The translations under genes and the position numbers were made by a program. Below, piece by piece: positions 54,506 through 62,476 of a DNA stretch of 64,000 bases. The DNA comes from Gimesia maris (GTDB taxonomy: Bacteria; Planctomycetota; Planctomycetia; Planctomycetales; Planctomycetaceae). How positions within the stretch are numbered: the first letter of the stretch is position 1; each line of letters begins with the position of its first letter. Where the stretch lies: the NCBI RefSeq assembly GCF_008298035.1, contig NZ_CP042910.1, forward strand, positions 6,696,001 through 6,760,000, given 5' to 3'. The notes beneath the pieces are model-generated. The model saw nothing but the letters and a program-made list of their open reading frames with translations. It made no database searches and was not told the origin of the DNA.

Positions 54506-55036
54506 TTATTTTTTCTTGGGTTCTGGTGCAGGACCGACTTTCTTACCGGCTTTTTCCATGGCTTTTTCGAATTCAGCACGTGCCAGCTTCCAGGCATCCG
54601 GCATCAGAGGTATGTGGCAGCCTCCTTTACCTTTACACGAATTCATACCAGGATTGCTGCCACAGCCGCCTTGCCCTTTACATTCGTTTTCCCCCGAGCA
54701 ACTGTGTTCTGCAACGGAAGCACAAGCCCCCAGACCGGCACACTCATTTTCTACCCCGGCATGTTTGCCTTTGCAGGTGTTCAAACCTCGGCAGACATGC
54801 GGTTCTTTCATCAGCAGGCTGACATCTTTGTCACTCGTTCCGGCTTCCCCTTCAGCAGCATGATCATGATCATCGTGTCCCTGGGTAGTACTACCGGCTT
54901 CTGTATCCGCAGGCGGCGTTGCAGGTGCAGGTGGGGTAGCAGGCTGACAGCCCGTCATGGAACCTGCCACCACTCCTCCAAAAGCGGCAAAAGTCAGTCG
55001 ATTAAAATCGCGTCGATTCATTTCTGGACGTTTCAT
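54506..55036 (-). CDS. bufferin-type Cys-rich RiPP precursor (BufA2-like) with Tat/lipoprotein signal
   Basis: The product is 176 residues. GAGGAAATCC precedes ATG 55036. The leader has a Tat-like motif (NRRDFNRLTF) and a lipobox MTGC (C30). A Pro/Thr linker and a His/Asp patch (GHDDHDHA, 53-60) follow. The core has nine Cys, all in C-x5-C spacing: C82/C88, C99/C105, C113/C119/C125 and C134/C140, with repeats such as CKGKGGC. This resembles BufA2-type precursors, whose Cys are turned by an MNIO into metal-binding groups. The last 35 residues are Lys/Glu/Pro-rich. The adjacent bufB and bufC genes support the call. It would be a periplasmic, perhaps membrane-anchored, metallophore. Confidence 0.88.
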   Translation of the reverse strand: MKRPEMNRRDFNRLTFAAFGGVVAGSMTGCQPATPPAPATPPADTEAGSTTQGHDDHDHAAEGEAGTSDKDVSLLMKEPHVCRGLNTCKGKHAGVENECAGLGACASVAEHSCSGENECKGQGGCGSNPGMNSCKGKGGCHIPLMPDAWKLARAEFEKAMEKAGKKVGPAPEPKKK

Positions 55037-55118
55037 GGATTTCCTCGAAGTTTCTATACGGCGAAAAGATGTGATATCAGACAGAGATTACAGACTAAAC
55101 AGCGTTCGACGTCCGTTC

Positions 55119-55134
55119 TGTGAGTTATCTCACA
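55119..55134. promoter_or_regulatory. CRP/FNR-type operator upstream of the bufferin precursor gene
   Basis: TGTGAGTTATCTCACA is a perfect 6-4-6 dyad and fits the CRP-family pattern TGTGA-N6-TCACA at every defined base. It lies 83 bases upstream of the precursor ATG (55036). A near copy lies at 58060-58075 (13 of 16 bases identical). Confidence 0.6.
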
Positions 55135-55816
55135 TTTCAACTCAGAATTAAACTGAGGGAGTTGGATTTCAATCATTTTTTGAACTTCTTTTACACCTCG
55201 GAATGATAAATTTTCGACTTCCTTTCCGCTGCATTTCCACAATGATGAGTCTCAAATACCAGTCTGATTCATTCTCATGTAATCCAACTCACAAATTGAA
55301 TTCCTGAAACGTTCGATCTTCTTTACAGATACCTGGAGCCTCTCATTCTCATCGAGAAATATGGAGAGCTGAAGTTAAAGCTTCTGATGAAACAGTTACG
55401 TTGACTGAAACACTCATTTCAAAATGAATAGTACGATCTCCCTGAGAAAAGCAGCCAGGTATGCGAAGCAATAACAGTCATTTCGTGGGGTCCCATCCAG
55501 GATGAGGAAAAGAAAAATCGATGATAAAATCCAATCAAACTAAAATAATTGACGTATAAAGTATGAGCTTTTAGAAAACTCGACCACCGGACATTCCAAC
55601 TTCTGCATAATCCCTTTCATAAACGCCACTTACCTTAAATACATTTCGGATTAGCCTGATTTATTGCCATGAAATCCAGGATCCTTAGCTGAGGGTCATT
55701 TAGACCGGGGATAGTAGATTGAGAGACGCTACGGTTCAATGTGATCCGCTCTTGTTCCAGAGAAGGCTTCTTTTCACGATCAATTTTAGGTGTATCTGAA
55801 GAACTTCTATTAACAA

Positions 55817-55838
55817 TCTGGCAGTAGTTACTGCCAGA
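55817..55838. repeat. 10-bp perfect inverted repeat, two-base loop
   Basis: TCTGGCAGTA (55817-55826) is followed after GT by its exact reverse complement (55829-55838). It is too tight for a normal RNA hairpin loop without opening two pairs, but as DNA it is a fine dimer-binding site. It lies about 215 bases upstream of the thioredoxin/YHS gene. Confidence 0.55.
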
Positions 55839-55859
55839 GAAATGCAGCATTTGCCTCCC

Positions 55860-55881
55860 CTTCTCTGTCAACGCAGAGAAG
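55860..55881. repeat. 8-bp perfect inverted repeat, six-base loop
   Basis: CTTCTCTG (55860-55867) pairs with CAGAGAAG (55874-55881). No T run follows on either strand, so it is probably not a terminator. It sits 21 bases after the dyad at 55817-55838. Confidence 0.5.
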
Positions 55882-56052
55882 TTAGACAGGCTGCAATGTA
55901 TCCGCACCGGGATGGCGGTCTGAAATCGTCATAAACCTCAAATCAATTACAAAAATCTGAACCAGAATAATCCTGCAAACTGAACAGACAATCAAATATT
56001 ACCGATATGTAATGCGTGTAGGACCTCTGTTTTTTTATCATAAGGAAGCATT

Positions 56053-56865
56053 ATGCGTGCCGGGCACTTTATTATATTTTCACTGAGTTTAATTACCCTT
56101 CCCTTATTCTCTGATTCCGTATCTGCAGAAGAGATCAAGTGGCAAACCAATCTGAAACAGGCCGCACAACAGGCCCGTGCGGATGACAAGGCCATGTTGA
56201 TTCAGATCGGAGCTTCATGGTGTGGCTTCTGCCACAAAATGGACAGGGAAACTTATAAAGACCCCAAAGTCATCAAACACGTTAACTCCTGTTTTGTCCC
56301 CATTCGTGTGGATGCGGATGAAAACTCAGAGTTGGTCGAAGCGATTGGCGTTGCCGGATTGCCGACCACAGTTATCATCACTCCAGAACTGAAAATTGTA
56401 AAAAAGATTTCCGGCTATGTGGCAGCACCCGAAATGCAGGGGCATCTCAGCAAAATCTGTCTGGTGAATCACGAACAGGCAGCGCCTGCCCGTAAACAGC
56501 AACCCATCCAGAAAATGAGCCAGAAACAGGTCGCACCTGAATTCGCCTTTAAGAGCATCTGCCTGGTAAGTATGCTGGACGATCAGGAACTGACTGAAGG
56601 AAAACCAGAATTTACATCGAATTATCGAGGCCAGACGGTCTGCTTCTCATCAAAAGAGCACAAGCAGAAATTTGATGCAGAACCAGAAAGCTACTGGCCC
56701 GCCTTCGAAGGCAAGTGTCGCGTCTCTCAACTGGAACGCAACCAGTCTGTAGAAGGAGATCCTTACGCAGGGGGCGTGTATCGCGAGCGACTGGTATTCT
56801 TCACGTCAGCATCTGAACGTGACAAGTTTACTGCGAACCCGGGTTACTACCTGATCAGGAAGTAA
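56053..56865 (+). CDS. periplasmic thioredoxin-fold protein with two YHS-like domains
   Basis: The product is 270 residues. AAGGAAG precedes ATG 56053. A signal peptide ends near SVSAEE. The thioredoxin domain (about 25-135) has the active site ASWCGFCHKMD and a cis-Pro GLPTTVII. A linker leads to two YHS-like repeats (about 160-215 and 216-270): SICLVS, then GKPEFTSNYRGQTVCF, and KCRVSQ, then GGVYRERLVFFTS. In both, the second Cys of the usual C-x2-C is Ser. It may reduce or carry disulfides on metal-handling proteins; the neighbouring bufferin operon and YHS gene suggest metal stress. Confidence 0.82.
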   Translation: MRAGHFIIFSLSLITLPLFSDSVSAEEIKWQTNLKQAAQQARADDKAMLIQIGASWCGFCHKMDRETYKDPKVIKHVNSCFVPIRVDADENSELVEAIGVAGLPTTVIITPELKIVKKISGYVAAPEMQGHLSKICLVNHEQAAPARKQQPIQKMSQKQVAPEFAFKSICLVSMLDDQELTEGKPEFTSNYRGQTVCFSSKEHKQKFDAEPESYWPAFEGKCRVSQLERNQSVEGDPYAGGVYRERLVFFTSASERDKFTANPGYYLIRK

Positions 56866-56951
56866 TGCCAAAACACCTGACAGCCATCCTCAACTCTGGT
56901 TGGAAGGGAGAGGAACAGAATTGCTGCCAGGTGTCGTTTCAAATTCAATCA

Positions 56952-56988
56952 ACAGCCTGTTACCGACTGCGGTGACAGGCTGTTTTTC
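56952..56988 (+). terminator. intrinsic terminator after the thioredoxin/YHS gene
   Basis: A 13-base stem with one G-T pair (56952-56964 with 56971-56983) is followed by TTTTTCC. It lies about 90 bases after the stop codon and between convergent genes. Confidence 0.8.
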
Positions 56989-57008
56989 CTTTTAATACAC
57001 CTGATAGT

Positions 57009-57905
57009 TTACTGTGCAGTGTCAATGGACTGGGGTTTCAGCCAGACAAATTTTCCTTTGTTAGCGATCTGCTTTCCTTTTACACTGACTTTCAAACTCT
57101 GAAATCGTGATTTATATAGATCCGGGTGTGAGGCATGCGCGCCTTCAATCACATAAATTTTGCCGTCGTTGCTTTTAACAGCCAAACCTAATTCATCTGG
57201 ATCCTGCTTGGGATGTACTCCATACTCACAGGCAGCACAGCCAGTGGTGCCGCTGATAGAAACCAGTTCAGATGCAGCTGGCGCTTCAGTGGTAGATACC
57301 TTTTTTGCAGTTAAGCTGGCGACATACTTCGCTGAGTCTTTCTGGAATTTCTGCATCACGGCCTGACTGGGGAACTGATATCGGAGTCCCTGGTAGATCG
57401 CTGTAAATTCCGGTTTTCCAGGCACGTCTTTACCACCATCTACTTTACAGACGATGCATTTCCCATCGCAGGCCAGATCTACGTCTGCGTATTCTGCAGG
57501 TGATTTATCAAAGACCGCTTTGATACTTTCATTCGGAAACAGAAAGACACGTCCCTCATAAAAACTGATATGATCAATCTTGCCCGGGTTCCGCAAACCG
57601 TCATGATGAGCATAACAGACAGTGCAGTCTCCCTTTAATGCGGGAACATATTTTTCAGGTGCCGTTTGAAATTTCTGTTTGACTTCCTCTGAAGGGAACA
57701 GATAGGTCTGGCCATCATAGACAACAGAAAACTCCGGCTTCCCGGAAACTACTTTTTTGCCGCTTAACAGGCAGACCGCACAGTTTCCATCAAGGGCTAC
57801 GGGAGCCTCCTTTTTCTGACTGCTTTCTGCAGCATTCACAGCACCACTGACATAGACCATGGATAACAGTACCGCGGCTGTCATTACGTTTCGAAACAAA
57901 TTCAT
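57009..57905 (-). CDS. exported protein with three YHS-like repeats
   Basis: The product is 298 residues. AGGAG precedes ATG 57905. A signal peptide ends near AVNAAES. Three repeats follow, each beginning C-x2-C (CAVC, CTVC, CIVC) and carrying a GKPEF-x(3)-YDGQTYLFPS-like strand pair and a KFQ-x-AP-x-KY helix end, at about 28-80, 82-140 and 143-200. This is the YHS-domain pattern, linked to metal (often copper) binding. The last part has another Cys pair (GCAACEYG) and a small strand-rich domain (KIYVIEGAHASHPDLYKSRF). It is convergent with the thioredoxin gene that shares the same repeats. Confidence 0.82.
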   Translation of the reverse strand: MNLFRNVMTAAVLLSMVYVSGAVNAAESSQKKEAPVALDGNCAVCLLSGKKVVSGKPEFSVVYDGQTYLFPSEEVKQKFQTAPEKYVPALKGDCTVCYAHHDGLRNPGKIDHISFYEGRVFLFPNESIKAVFDKSPAEYADVDLACDGKCIVCKVDGGKDVPGKPEFTAIYQGLRYQFPSQAVMQKFQKDSAKYVASLTAKKVSTTEAPAASELVSISGTTGCAACEYGVHPKQDPDELGLAVKSNDGKIYVIEGAHASHPDLYKSRFQSLKVSVKGKQIANKGKFVWLKPQSIDTAQ

Positions 57906-58252
57906 CTGCATCTCCTGAAACATTCACTCTGTTTTCTACAATGGGAATCTGCGTTATGAACAACCAGTTTGACAACATCGAACAGATTCCCTGACACACA
58001 CTGATTCTTGACTCATGAATCAGAACAGCAACAGTATTGCTGCTGACATTGGTGTTATCTGTGGTGTATCTCACAGTCTCAAATTTTTTTTGAATTGATG
58101 TCAGCGGGCTGATCGCAAAAAGACATCAGAGAAAGCGGTATTGCATCAAATGGCCAAGTATTGATAATCAGGATCTCTCTCCCATTCATAGATACTCACA
58201 GACATTTCTCAAGTCCTCTCCAATTCTTTAGTTACAACAAACCAGGTGCCTT
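57906..58252. other. divergent intergenic region with a CRP/FNR-like site
   Basis: This 347-base gap separates the YHS gene from the zinc-ribbon protein gene. Apart from the dyad 58060-58075 I see no clear promoter, hairpin or frame in it. Confidence 0.45.
58060..58075. promoter_or_regulatory. CRP/FNR-type operator upstream of the YHS-repeat gene
   Basis: TGTGGTGTATCTCACA fits TGTGA-N6-TCACA in nine of ten defined bases and matches 55119-55134 in 13 of 16. It lies 155 bases before ATG 57905 and 178 bases before ATG 58253, so it could act on either gene. Confidence 0.5.
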
Positions 58253-59089
58253 ATGTGGTGCACAAGTTGCCAGTCCGATGTGGCTGCAGAAGTTTCGTCA
58301 GATTCTAAACGCGTGCAATGTGCAACGTGTGGAAGTGATCTGGGAACAACGGCTGCTGCGCGCATCAGTGACAAAACAAAAGAAGCCCGCGAACTTCTGG
58401 CTCGATGGTCGAATCGTGAAATCATGGACCCTTATGGTCCTTTGACCCGATCCGAATCTCGCGCGCAAAGTTCCGCTTCACTGTTTGAACAACCCGAACC
58501 GCCGCGCGCGGAACCCATTTCACAACCGGCAAGAAAATCAGAGCCAGAACCTGTACCTTCCCATCAGCCTACCGATTTGAATCAGGAAGCCAATGCTACT
58601 GTTGAACGGTCTTACGCATTCGAAACTCACGAACTCGAGCATGAGGATGATTTTGAAGAAACGACTGTCCCTCGATTGCATTCTGAATATCGCGACATTC
58701 AGGATCTGATCGAAGAAGACGATCAGAAACCCAACTGGCTGGGTCTGGTGGGACAGTTGATGGCTTATGGCGGCGTTGCTGTTTTGACAATTGGCACGAC
58801 GCTTGTCTTGTGGGGCTATTATGGCGGCCCCGCAAACTATGCATCAACAGGCTGGCTTATCAGTACGGCGGGGCAGATGCTGCTGTTCCTGGGAGTCATC
58901 ACTCTCGTTTCTGCAGGCATGGAACAGACAACCAGTTCCGTCAGTCGCCGGATTGATCGTCTGGGGAAACGAATTTTTCTGTTTGAACAGGCGATGCTGG
59001 AACAACAACAGTCGCAACAGCGCAGACGACGAACGACATCAACTGGTACCCCTGCGACAGCAGAACCGACGTCACGTAAATCGGCTTAA
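58253..59089 (+). CDS. membrane protein with N-terminal zinc ribbon
   Basis: The product is 278 residues. The start MWCTSCQSDVAAE, then VQCATCGSDLG (about residues 22-32), gives two C-x2-C pairs, a zinc ribbon. A long acidic, Pro/Glu-rich linker follows, then two membrane helices (about 165-185 and 200-220) and a C-terminal helix rich in Gln and Arg (EQAMLEQQQSQQRRRR). The topology suggests a cytoplasmic ribbon and linker anchored in the membrane. I know no function; similar proteins occur in planctomycetes, from memory. Confidence 0.7.
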   Translation: MWCTSCQSDVAAEVSSDSKRVQCATCGSDLGTTAAARISDKTKEARELLARWSNREIMDPYGPLTRSESRAQSSASLFEQPEPPRAEPISQPARKSEPEPVPSHQPTDLNQEANATVERSYAFETHELEHEDDFEETTVPRLHSEYRDIQDLIEEDDQKPNWLGLVGQLMAYGGVAVLTIGTTLVLWGYYGGPANYASTGWLISTAGQMLLFLGVITLVSAGMEQTTSSVSRRIDRLGKRIFLFEQAMLEQQQSQQRRRRTTSTGTPATAEPTSRKSA

Positions 59090-59115
59090 ACCGCCTGTCG
59101 CCAGGCAGACTGCCA

Positions 59116-59721
59116 TCAGAGCAGTGCCCGGGATTCCAGCATCAACAGATGCTCTTTAAGTGAAGTACCCTGTGGTGCTGAAAAGCCGCCCAGTTTCCCC
59201 CCCGATGCAATCACGCGATGACAGGGAATCAGAATTGGAATTTGATTCGAAGCCATCACGGTACCCACCGCACGCGCCGCCCGCGGCGAACCTGCCTTCT
59301 CCGCGAGCTTGCCGTAAGAAATCTGCTCACCATACCGAATCTGCTGCAAGGCGTGAATCACACGAGATTGAAATGGAGTCATCTGGGTTAATTTCAGTTT
59401 TACATCCCGAAATTCCACTTGAGCACCCTGAAAATAATCCTGCAGCCGTTCCTGCAGTTCCGGATACCAGTTCGATTCAATGGCTTTCTTCGCAGAAGAC
59501 GGGCCTTTCACAGCAGACTCTGACTCGATCATCTGCAGCAGATCATTGCGGTGAGGCACTCCCATCAGGAATCGTTCTACAGTGTCACCCCTCCCCTGCA
59601 GACCACACCAGCCGATTTCCGTCTGAAACAGAGACCAGCATGAGACTTTTTCGGAACAAGAAGTGGTTAAATGTTCTATTTCAGGAACGACTCTCTTTCG
59701 CGAAACAGTTCTTTGACCCAT
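59116..59721 (-). CDS. ogt: methylated-DNA--protein-cysteine methyltransferase
   Basis: The product is 201 residues. The frame is open to 59796, but ATG 59721 follows GGAGA. The active site is intact: IPCHRVIASGGKLGGFSAP, with the acceptor Cys in PCHRV. The helix-turn-helix DNA-binding block (TPFQSRVIHALQQIRYGEQISYG) precedes it. It transfers alkyl groups from O6-alkylguanine to itself, a suicide repair reaction. The N-terminal part is Ogt/Ada-C-like. It overlaps no neighbour; the gene at 59818 is divergent. Confidence 0.93.
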   Translation of the reverse strand: MGQRTVSRKRVVPEIEHLTTSCSEKVSCWSLFQTEIGWCGLQGRGDTVERFLMGVPHRNDLLQMIESESAVKGPSSAKKAIESNWYPELQERLQDYFQGAQVEFRDVKLKLTQMTPFQSRVIHALQQIRYGEQISYGKLAEKAGSPRAARAVGTVMASNQIPILIPCHRVIASGGKLGGFSAPQGTSLKEHLLMLESRALL

Positions 59722-59817
59722 CTTAATTTCTCCGATAGAATAAGTTTCACTAACGAACCTCGACTGACATCTTCTGGCCAGAGTCGTCAGTCTCAATTAT
59801 ATGATGATCGAGAGAAT

Positions 59818-60564
59818 ATGCACCCATACAGCATGCTGTCTGATGATTATTTCATCAACTTAAACCTGTGCACAGAAATGACACTGCCTTCCTCCCGGGA
59901 TACAGTTTTAAATTTTTTTGAACGGGTCCAGAAATCCTTTCCCAGCATGCGAAATTTCTATAATCGCGGCGAAAGCGGATTCATTCTGGAGGAAGACAAG
60001 GAAGAAGTCGGTCAACAACGCTGGATGTCACTTGAGACGCAGCGCATCTGCAGTGGCTATTTAAATCCAAAAGATCCGGAAGACTGTCTGGAACAGAACC
60101 GGTTGATGCTGGAACTGGTTCCCTACATGCTGTCAGTCAGCCCGCTGGATTGTGAAGCCCTGGATTATATTGTCGGTTTCGATTTTTCTTATCGAGGCAA
60201 TCATGATGCACTCGTAGCTGAAGTGCTTGGTGCGAATCATGCGGTTGACAGCCTGCTGCAGATTCCCGGTTCTCAGGCATTGAACTACGAACCTTCCATC
60301 ACTTTGAGTCTGGATGATTCCTGTCGCTGTCAGGCACGACTGCTGATCGAAACTCGTACAAACGCATACCAGGTCAAACGCGAGGAATACCCTGACGAAC
60401 AGATTTCGGTTTTCTTTACTCTCCGGCAGTACGGGAGCCAGACTGCGGACACCAGGCTCGAAGACACGATGCTGGATCTGAAAGCCAGGTCGGACCGCCT
60501 GCTGAACGAGTATGTGATTGATCAGGTGCTGCGTCCTCTGGCCCAGGCCATATCAACGAAATAA
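59818..60564 (+). CDS. conserved protein of unknown function
   Basis: The product is 248 residues. The frame is open to 59671, but ATG 59818 follows GAGAG and avoids running into the divergent methyltransferase gene. There is no signal peptide or membrane helix. It begins MHPYSMLSDDYFINLNLCTE, then PSSRDTVLNFFERVQKSFPSM, and has an alpha/beta layout with a late strand set (DEQISVFFTLRQYGS). I do not recognise the family. It precedes the aminotransferase gene by 150 bases. Confidence 0.65.
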   Translation: MHPYSMLSDDYFINLNLCTEMTLPSSRDTVLNFFERVQKSFPSMRNFYNRGESGFILEEDKEEVGQQRWMSLETQRICSGYLNPKDPEDCLEQNRLMLELVPYMLSVSPLDCEALDYIVGFDFSYRGNHDALVAEVLGANHAVDSLLQIPGSQALNYEPSITLSLDDSCRCQARLLIETRTNAYQVKREEYPDEQISVFFTLRQYGSQTADTRLEDTMLDLKARSDRLLNEYVIDQVLRPLAQAISTK

Positions 60565-60714
60565 ACTGAGTTTTGCAGAATCGGGGCTGGTCCAGTTTCA
60601 AAAACGGCTTTCCCGCTATAGAGTAATAGTCGTCTATCTATCCAGGTCTGAAGAGACAATAGTTCAGATTGAGAATGCTTCTGGAATAATATCAAACTTA
60701 AAGGGGATACCTTC

Positions 60715-61983
60715 GTGGCGCTAACATTAAGTGATTTCGCTCAGTCTCTTACCGTGGAAACCGCATTCAGCGTACTGGCCGTCGCCAAACAGCTTAAAGC
60801 AGAGGGTAAAGATGTCGTCGAACTCGAAGTAGGCGACAGTCCGTTTGACAGTACCGCTTCTGCCAAATCCACTGGTATTGAAGCGATCCAGAACAATCAG
60901 TCCCACTATTGTGCTTCACCTGGTATTCCCGAGTTTCGCAAGGCGGCTGCGGAATTTGTTTCGCGGGAATTCAATGTCTCTGCAAAACCGGAAAACATCG
61001 TGGTTGGTCCTGGTGCCAAAGTATTTGAGCAGTTCTTCTGCGAAGCATTTTTAAACCCCGGTGATGGAGTGCTGGTTTTCAGCCCGTATTTCCCTACATA
61101 TCTGCCAAATATTGAACGTCGCGGTGCCCGCATGGTGTTGTCTGACCTCAAACAGTCAAACGAATTCCGACCTGATATCGCCGACATTAAAAAGTTTCTG
61201 GAAGAAGATCCTTCCCCCAAAGCCATCTTCCTGAACTCTCCCCACAATCCCACTGGTGGCGTCATTCAGGAAGAGGATCTGAAAGCGATCGCCGATTTGA
61301 TTCGTGGCAAAAACATTGCTGTCTTCAGCGACGAGCCTTACTGCCACATGGTCTGGCAGGGCAAACATCACTCGATCCTCGCACAACCGGGCATGATGGA
61401 TCAATGCGTCTCTGCATATACCTTCAGTAAATCCTACAGCATGAGTGGCTGGCGGCTGGGTTTCTGTGTGGCATCAGAAGCGGTCGCTACATCGATCGGA
61501 AAAATGGTCAACACCACACTTTCCTGCACACCACCGATTGTTCAGCTGGCTGGTGCCGCTGCGCTTAACTGCGATTCCGTCGAGCGTGACGAAGTCATGC
61601 TGAAATTCCGCGAGAAAGTGGTATTACTGACGAACAAGCTCAACGCAATCGAACACTTCCATGCGCTCGATCCACATGCCACGTTTTATGTTTTCGTTAA
61701 TGTTGCTCCGGTCTGCAATCAACTCGGGATTACCAGCCACGGCCTGGCGTTGTACCTGCTGGAAGGTGCTGACGATGACTTTGGCATTGCCTGCCTGGGT
61801 GGGGAATGTTTCGGTGAAGCGGGACATGGATTTTTACGGTTCAGCTGTGCCGAGCCGAATGATCGTCTGGAACAGGCGATTGATTTCATTCCCGAAGCGA
61901 TCTCGCGAACAGACCGCATTGCCAGTTATCTGGAATCGCATCCGGCTGCCCGGCTGAAAGCACCCTACCCCGCACCGGAATAA
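60715..61983 (+). CDS. PLP-dependent aminotransferase (class I/II)
   Basis: The product is 422 residues from GTG 60715, with AAAGGGG upstream. Fold-type I features: the glycine-loop region VVGPGAKVFEQFF, NSPHNPTGGV (about 180-189), SDEPYCHMVW, and the PLP lysine in TFSKSYSMSGWRLGF (about 238-252). The layout fits aspartate/aromatic-type aminotransferases that move an amino group to 2-oxoglutarate. The amino acid cannot be fixed. It is cytoplasmic and stands 54 bases before the VanZ gene. Confidence 0.92.
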   Translation: MALTLSDFAQSLTVETAFSVLAVAKQLKAEGKDVVELEVGDSPFDSTASAKSTGIEAIQNNQSHYCASPGIPEFRKAAAEFVSREFNVSAKPENIVVGPGAKVFEQFFCEAFLNPGDGVLVFSPYFPTYLPNIERRGARMVLSDLKQSNEFRPDIADIKKFLEEDPSPKAIFLNSPHNPTGGVIQEEDLKAIADLIRGKNIAVFSDEPYCHMVWQGKHHSILAQPGMMDQCVSAYTFSKSYSMSGWRLGFCVASEAVATSIGKMVNTTLSCTPPIVQLAGAAALNCDSVERDEVMLKFREKVVLLTNKLNAIEHFHALDPHATFYVFVNVAPVCNQLGITSHGLALYLLEGADDDFGIACLGGECFGEAGHGFLRFSCAEPNDRLEQAIDFIPEAISRTDRIASYLESHPAARLKAPYPAPE

Positions 61984-62036
61984 ATCGAGAGCATATTGCC
62001 CGGCTACCGAAGGTCAGACCAGTTTACAGGGACGTT

Positions 62037-62447
62037 ATGAACCGTTATCAACTACTGATACGCAGCGGATTGATTCTTTACTGGATTCTCCTGTTCACGG
62101 CGACTCATGTTCCACTCAAGAAGGGAACTATCCCGCAGGGGACCGATGTGCCCCTGCACTTTATCGCTTATGCAGGGTTGGCGTTTCTACTGACATGGTG
62201 GCTGTCACTGAAATGGGACAGGCTGACGATAAAACGACTGTTACTGATTTTTGCTGGAGTCAGCCTGTTTGGTGTGATTGACGAACTGCTGCAAGGCATT
62301 CCCGTCTTACAACGCGAACCGAGCATCAAAGACTGGATTGCCGATACAACCGGCGCGCTTCTGGGAATTGTGCTATTTCTGCTAGTAAGCAAACCGCTGC
62401 TGTTAATCAGAAACCGTCTCCAGCAGGAATCCGATCAACCGAATTGA
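62037..62447 (+). CDS. VanZ family membrane protein
   Basis: The product is 136 residues with four membrane helices. The VanZ-like pattern is seen: THVPLKKGTIPQGTDVPLHFIAYAGLAFLL, split as THVPLKKG and DVPLHFIAYAGLA, then GVIDELLQGIPVLQREPSIKDWIADTTGALLG, with the conserved DELLQ and D-x2-AD-x-TG. VanZ proteins are named for teicoplanin resistance but most members have no proven role. It may share a transcript with the aminotransferase gene. Confidence 0.88.
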   Translation: MNRYQLLIRSGLILYWILLFTATHVPLKKGTIPQGTDVPLHFIAYAGLAFLLTWWLSLKWDRLTIKRLLLIFAGVSLFGVIDELLQGIPVLQREPSIKDWIADTTGALLGIVLFLLVSKPLLLIRNRLQQESDQPN

Positions 62448-62476
62448 ATCGTGCAGTTACTGGCCAGCATCTCCAA

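Larger units (their letters stand above)
55037..56052. other. 1-kb intergenic region with regulatory-looking dyads
   Basis: This divergent gap lies between the precursor gene and the thioredoxin/YHS gene. It is AT-rich and contains the CRP/FNR-like dyad 55119-55134, a related but weaker TGT-x7-CTCACA match at 55278-55293, a small stem CTCAG/CTGAG (55141-55157), and two strong dyads at 55817-55838 and 55860-55881. A 90-codon minus-strand frame with a GTG start (55635-55907) spans those dyads; I see no family or ribosome site and do not call it a gene. Confidence 0.5.

Noticed and set aside
55635-55907. 90-codon minus-strand frame with GTG start in the gap upstream of the thioredoxin/YHS gene
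   Set aside because: It has no ribosome site, no recognisable motif, and spans two strong inverted repeats, so a chance frame is more likely.
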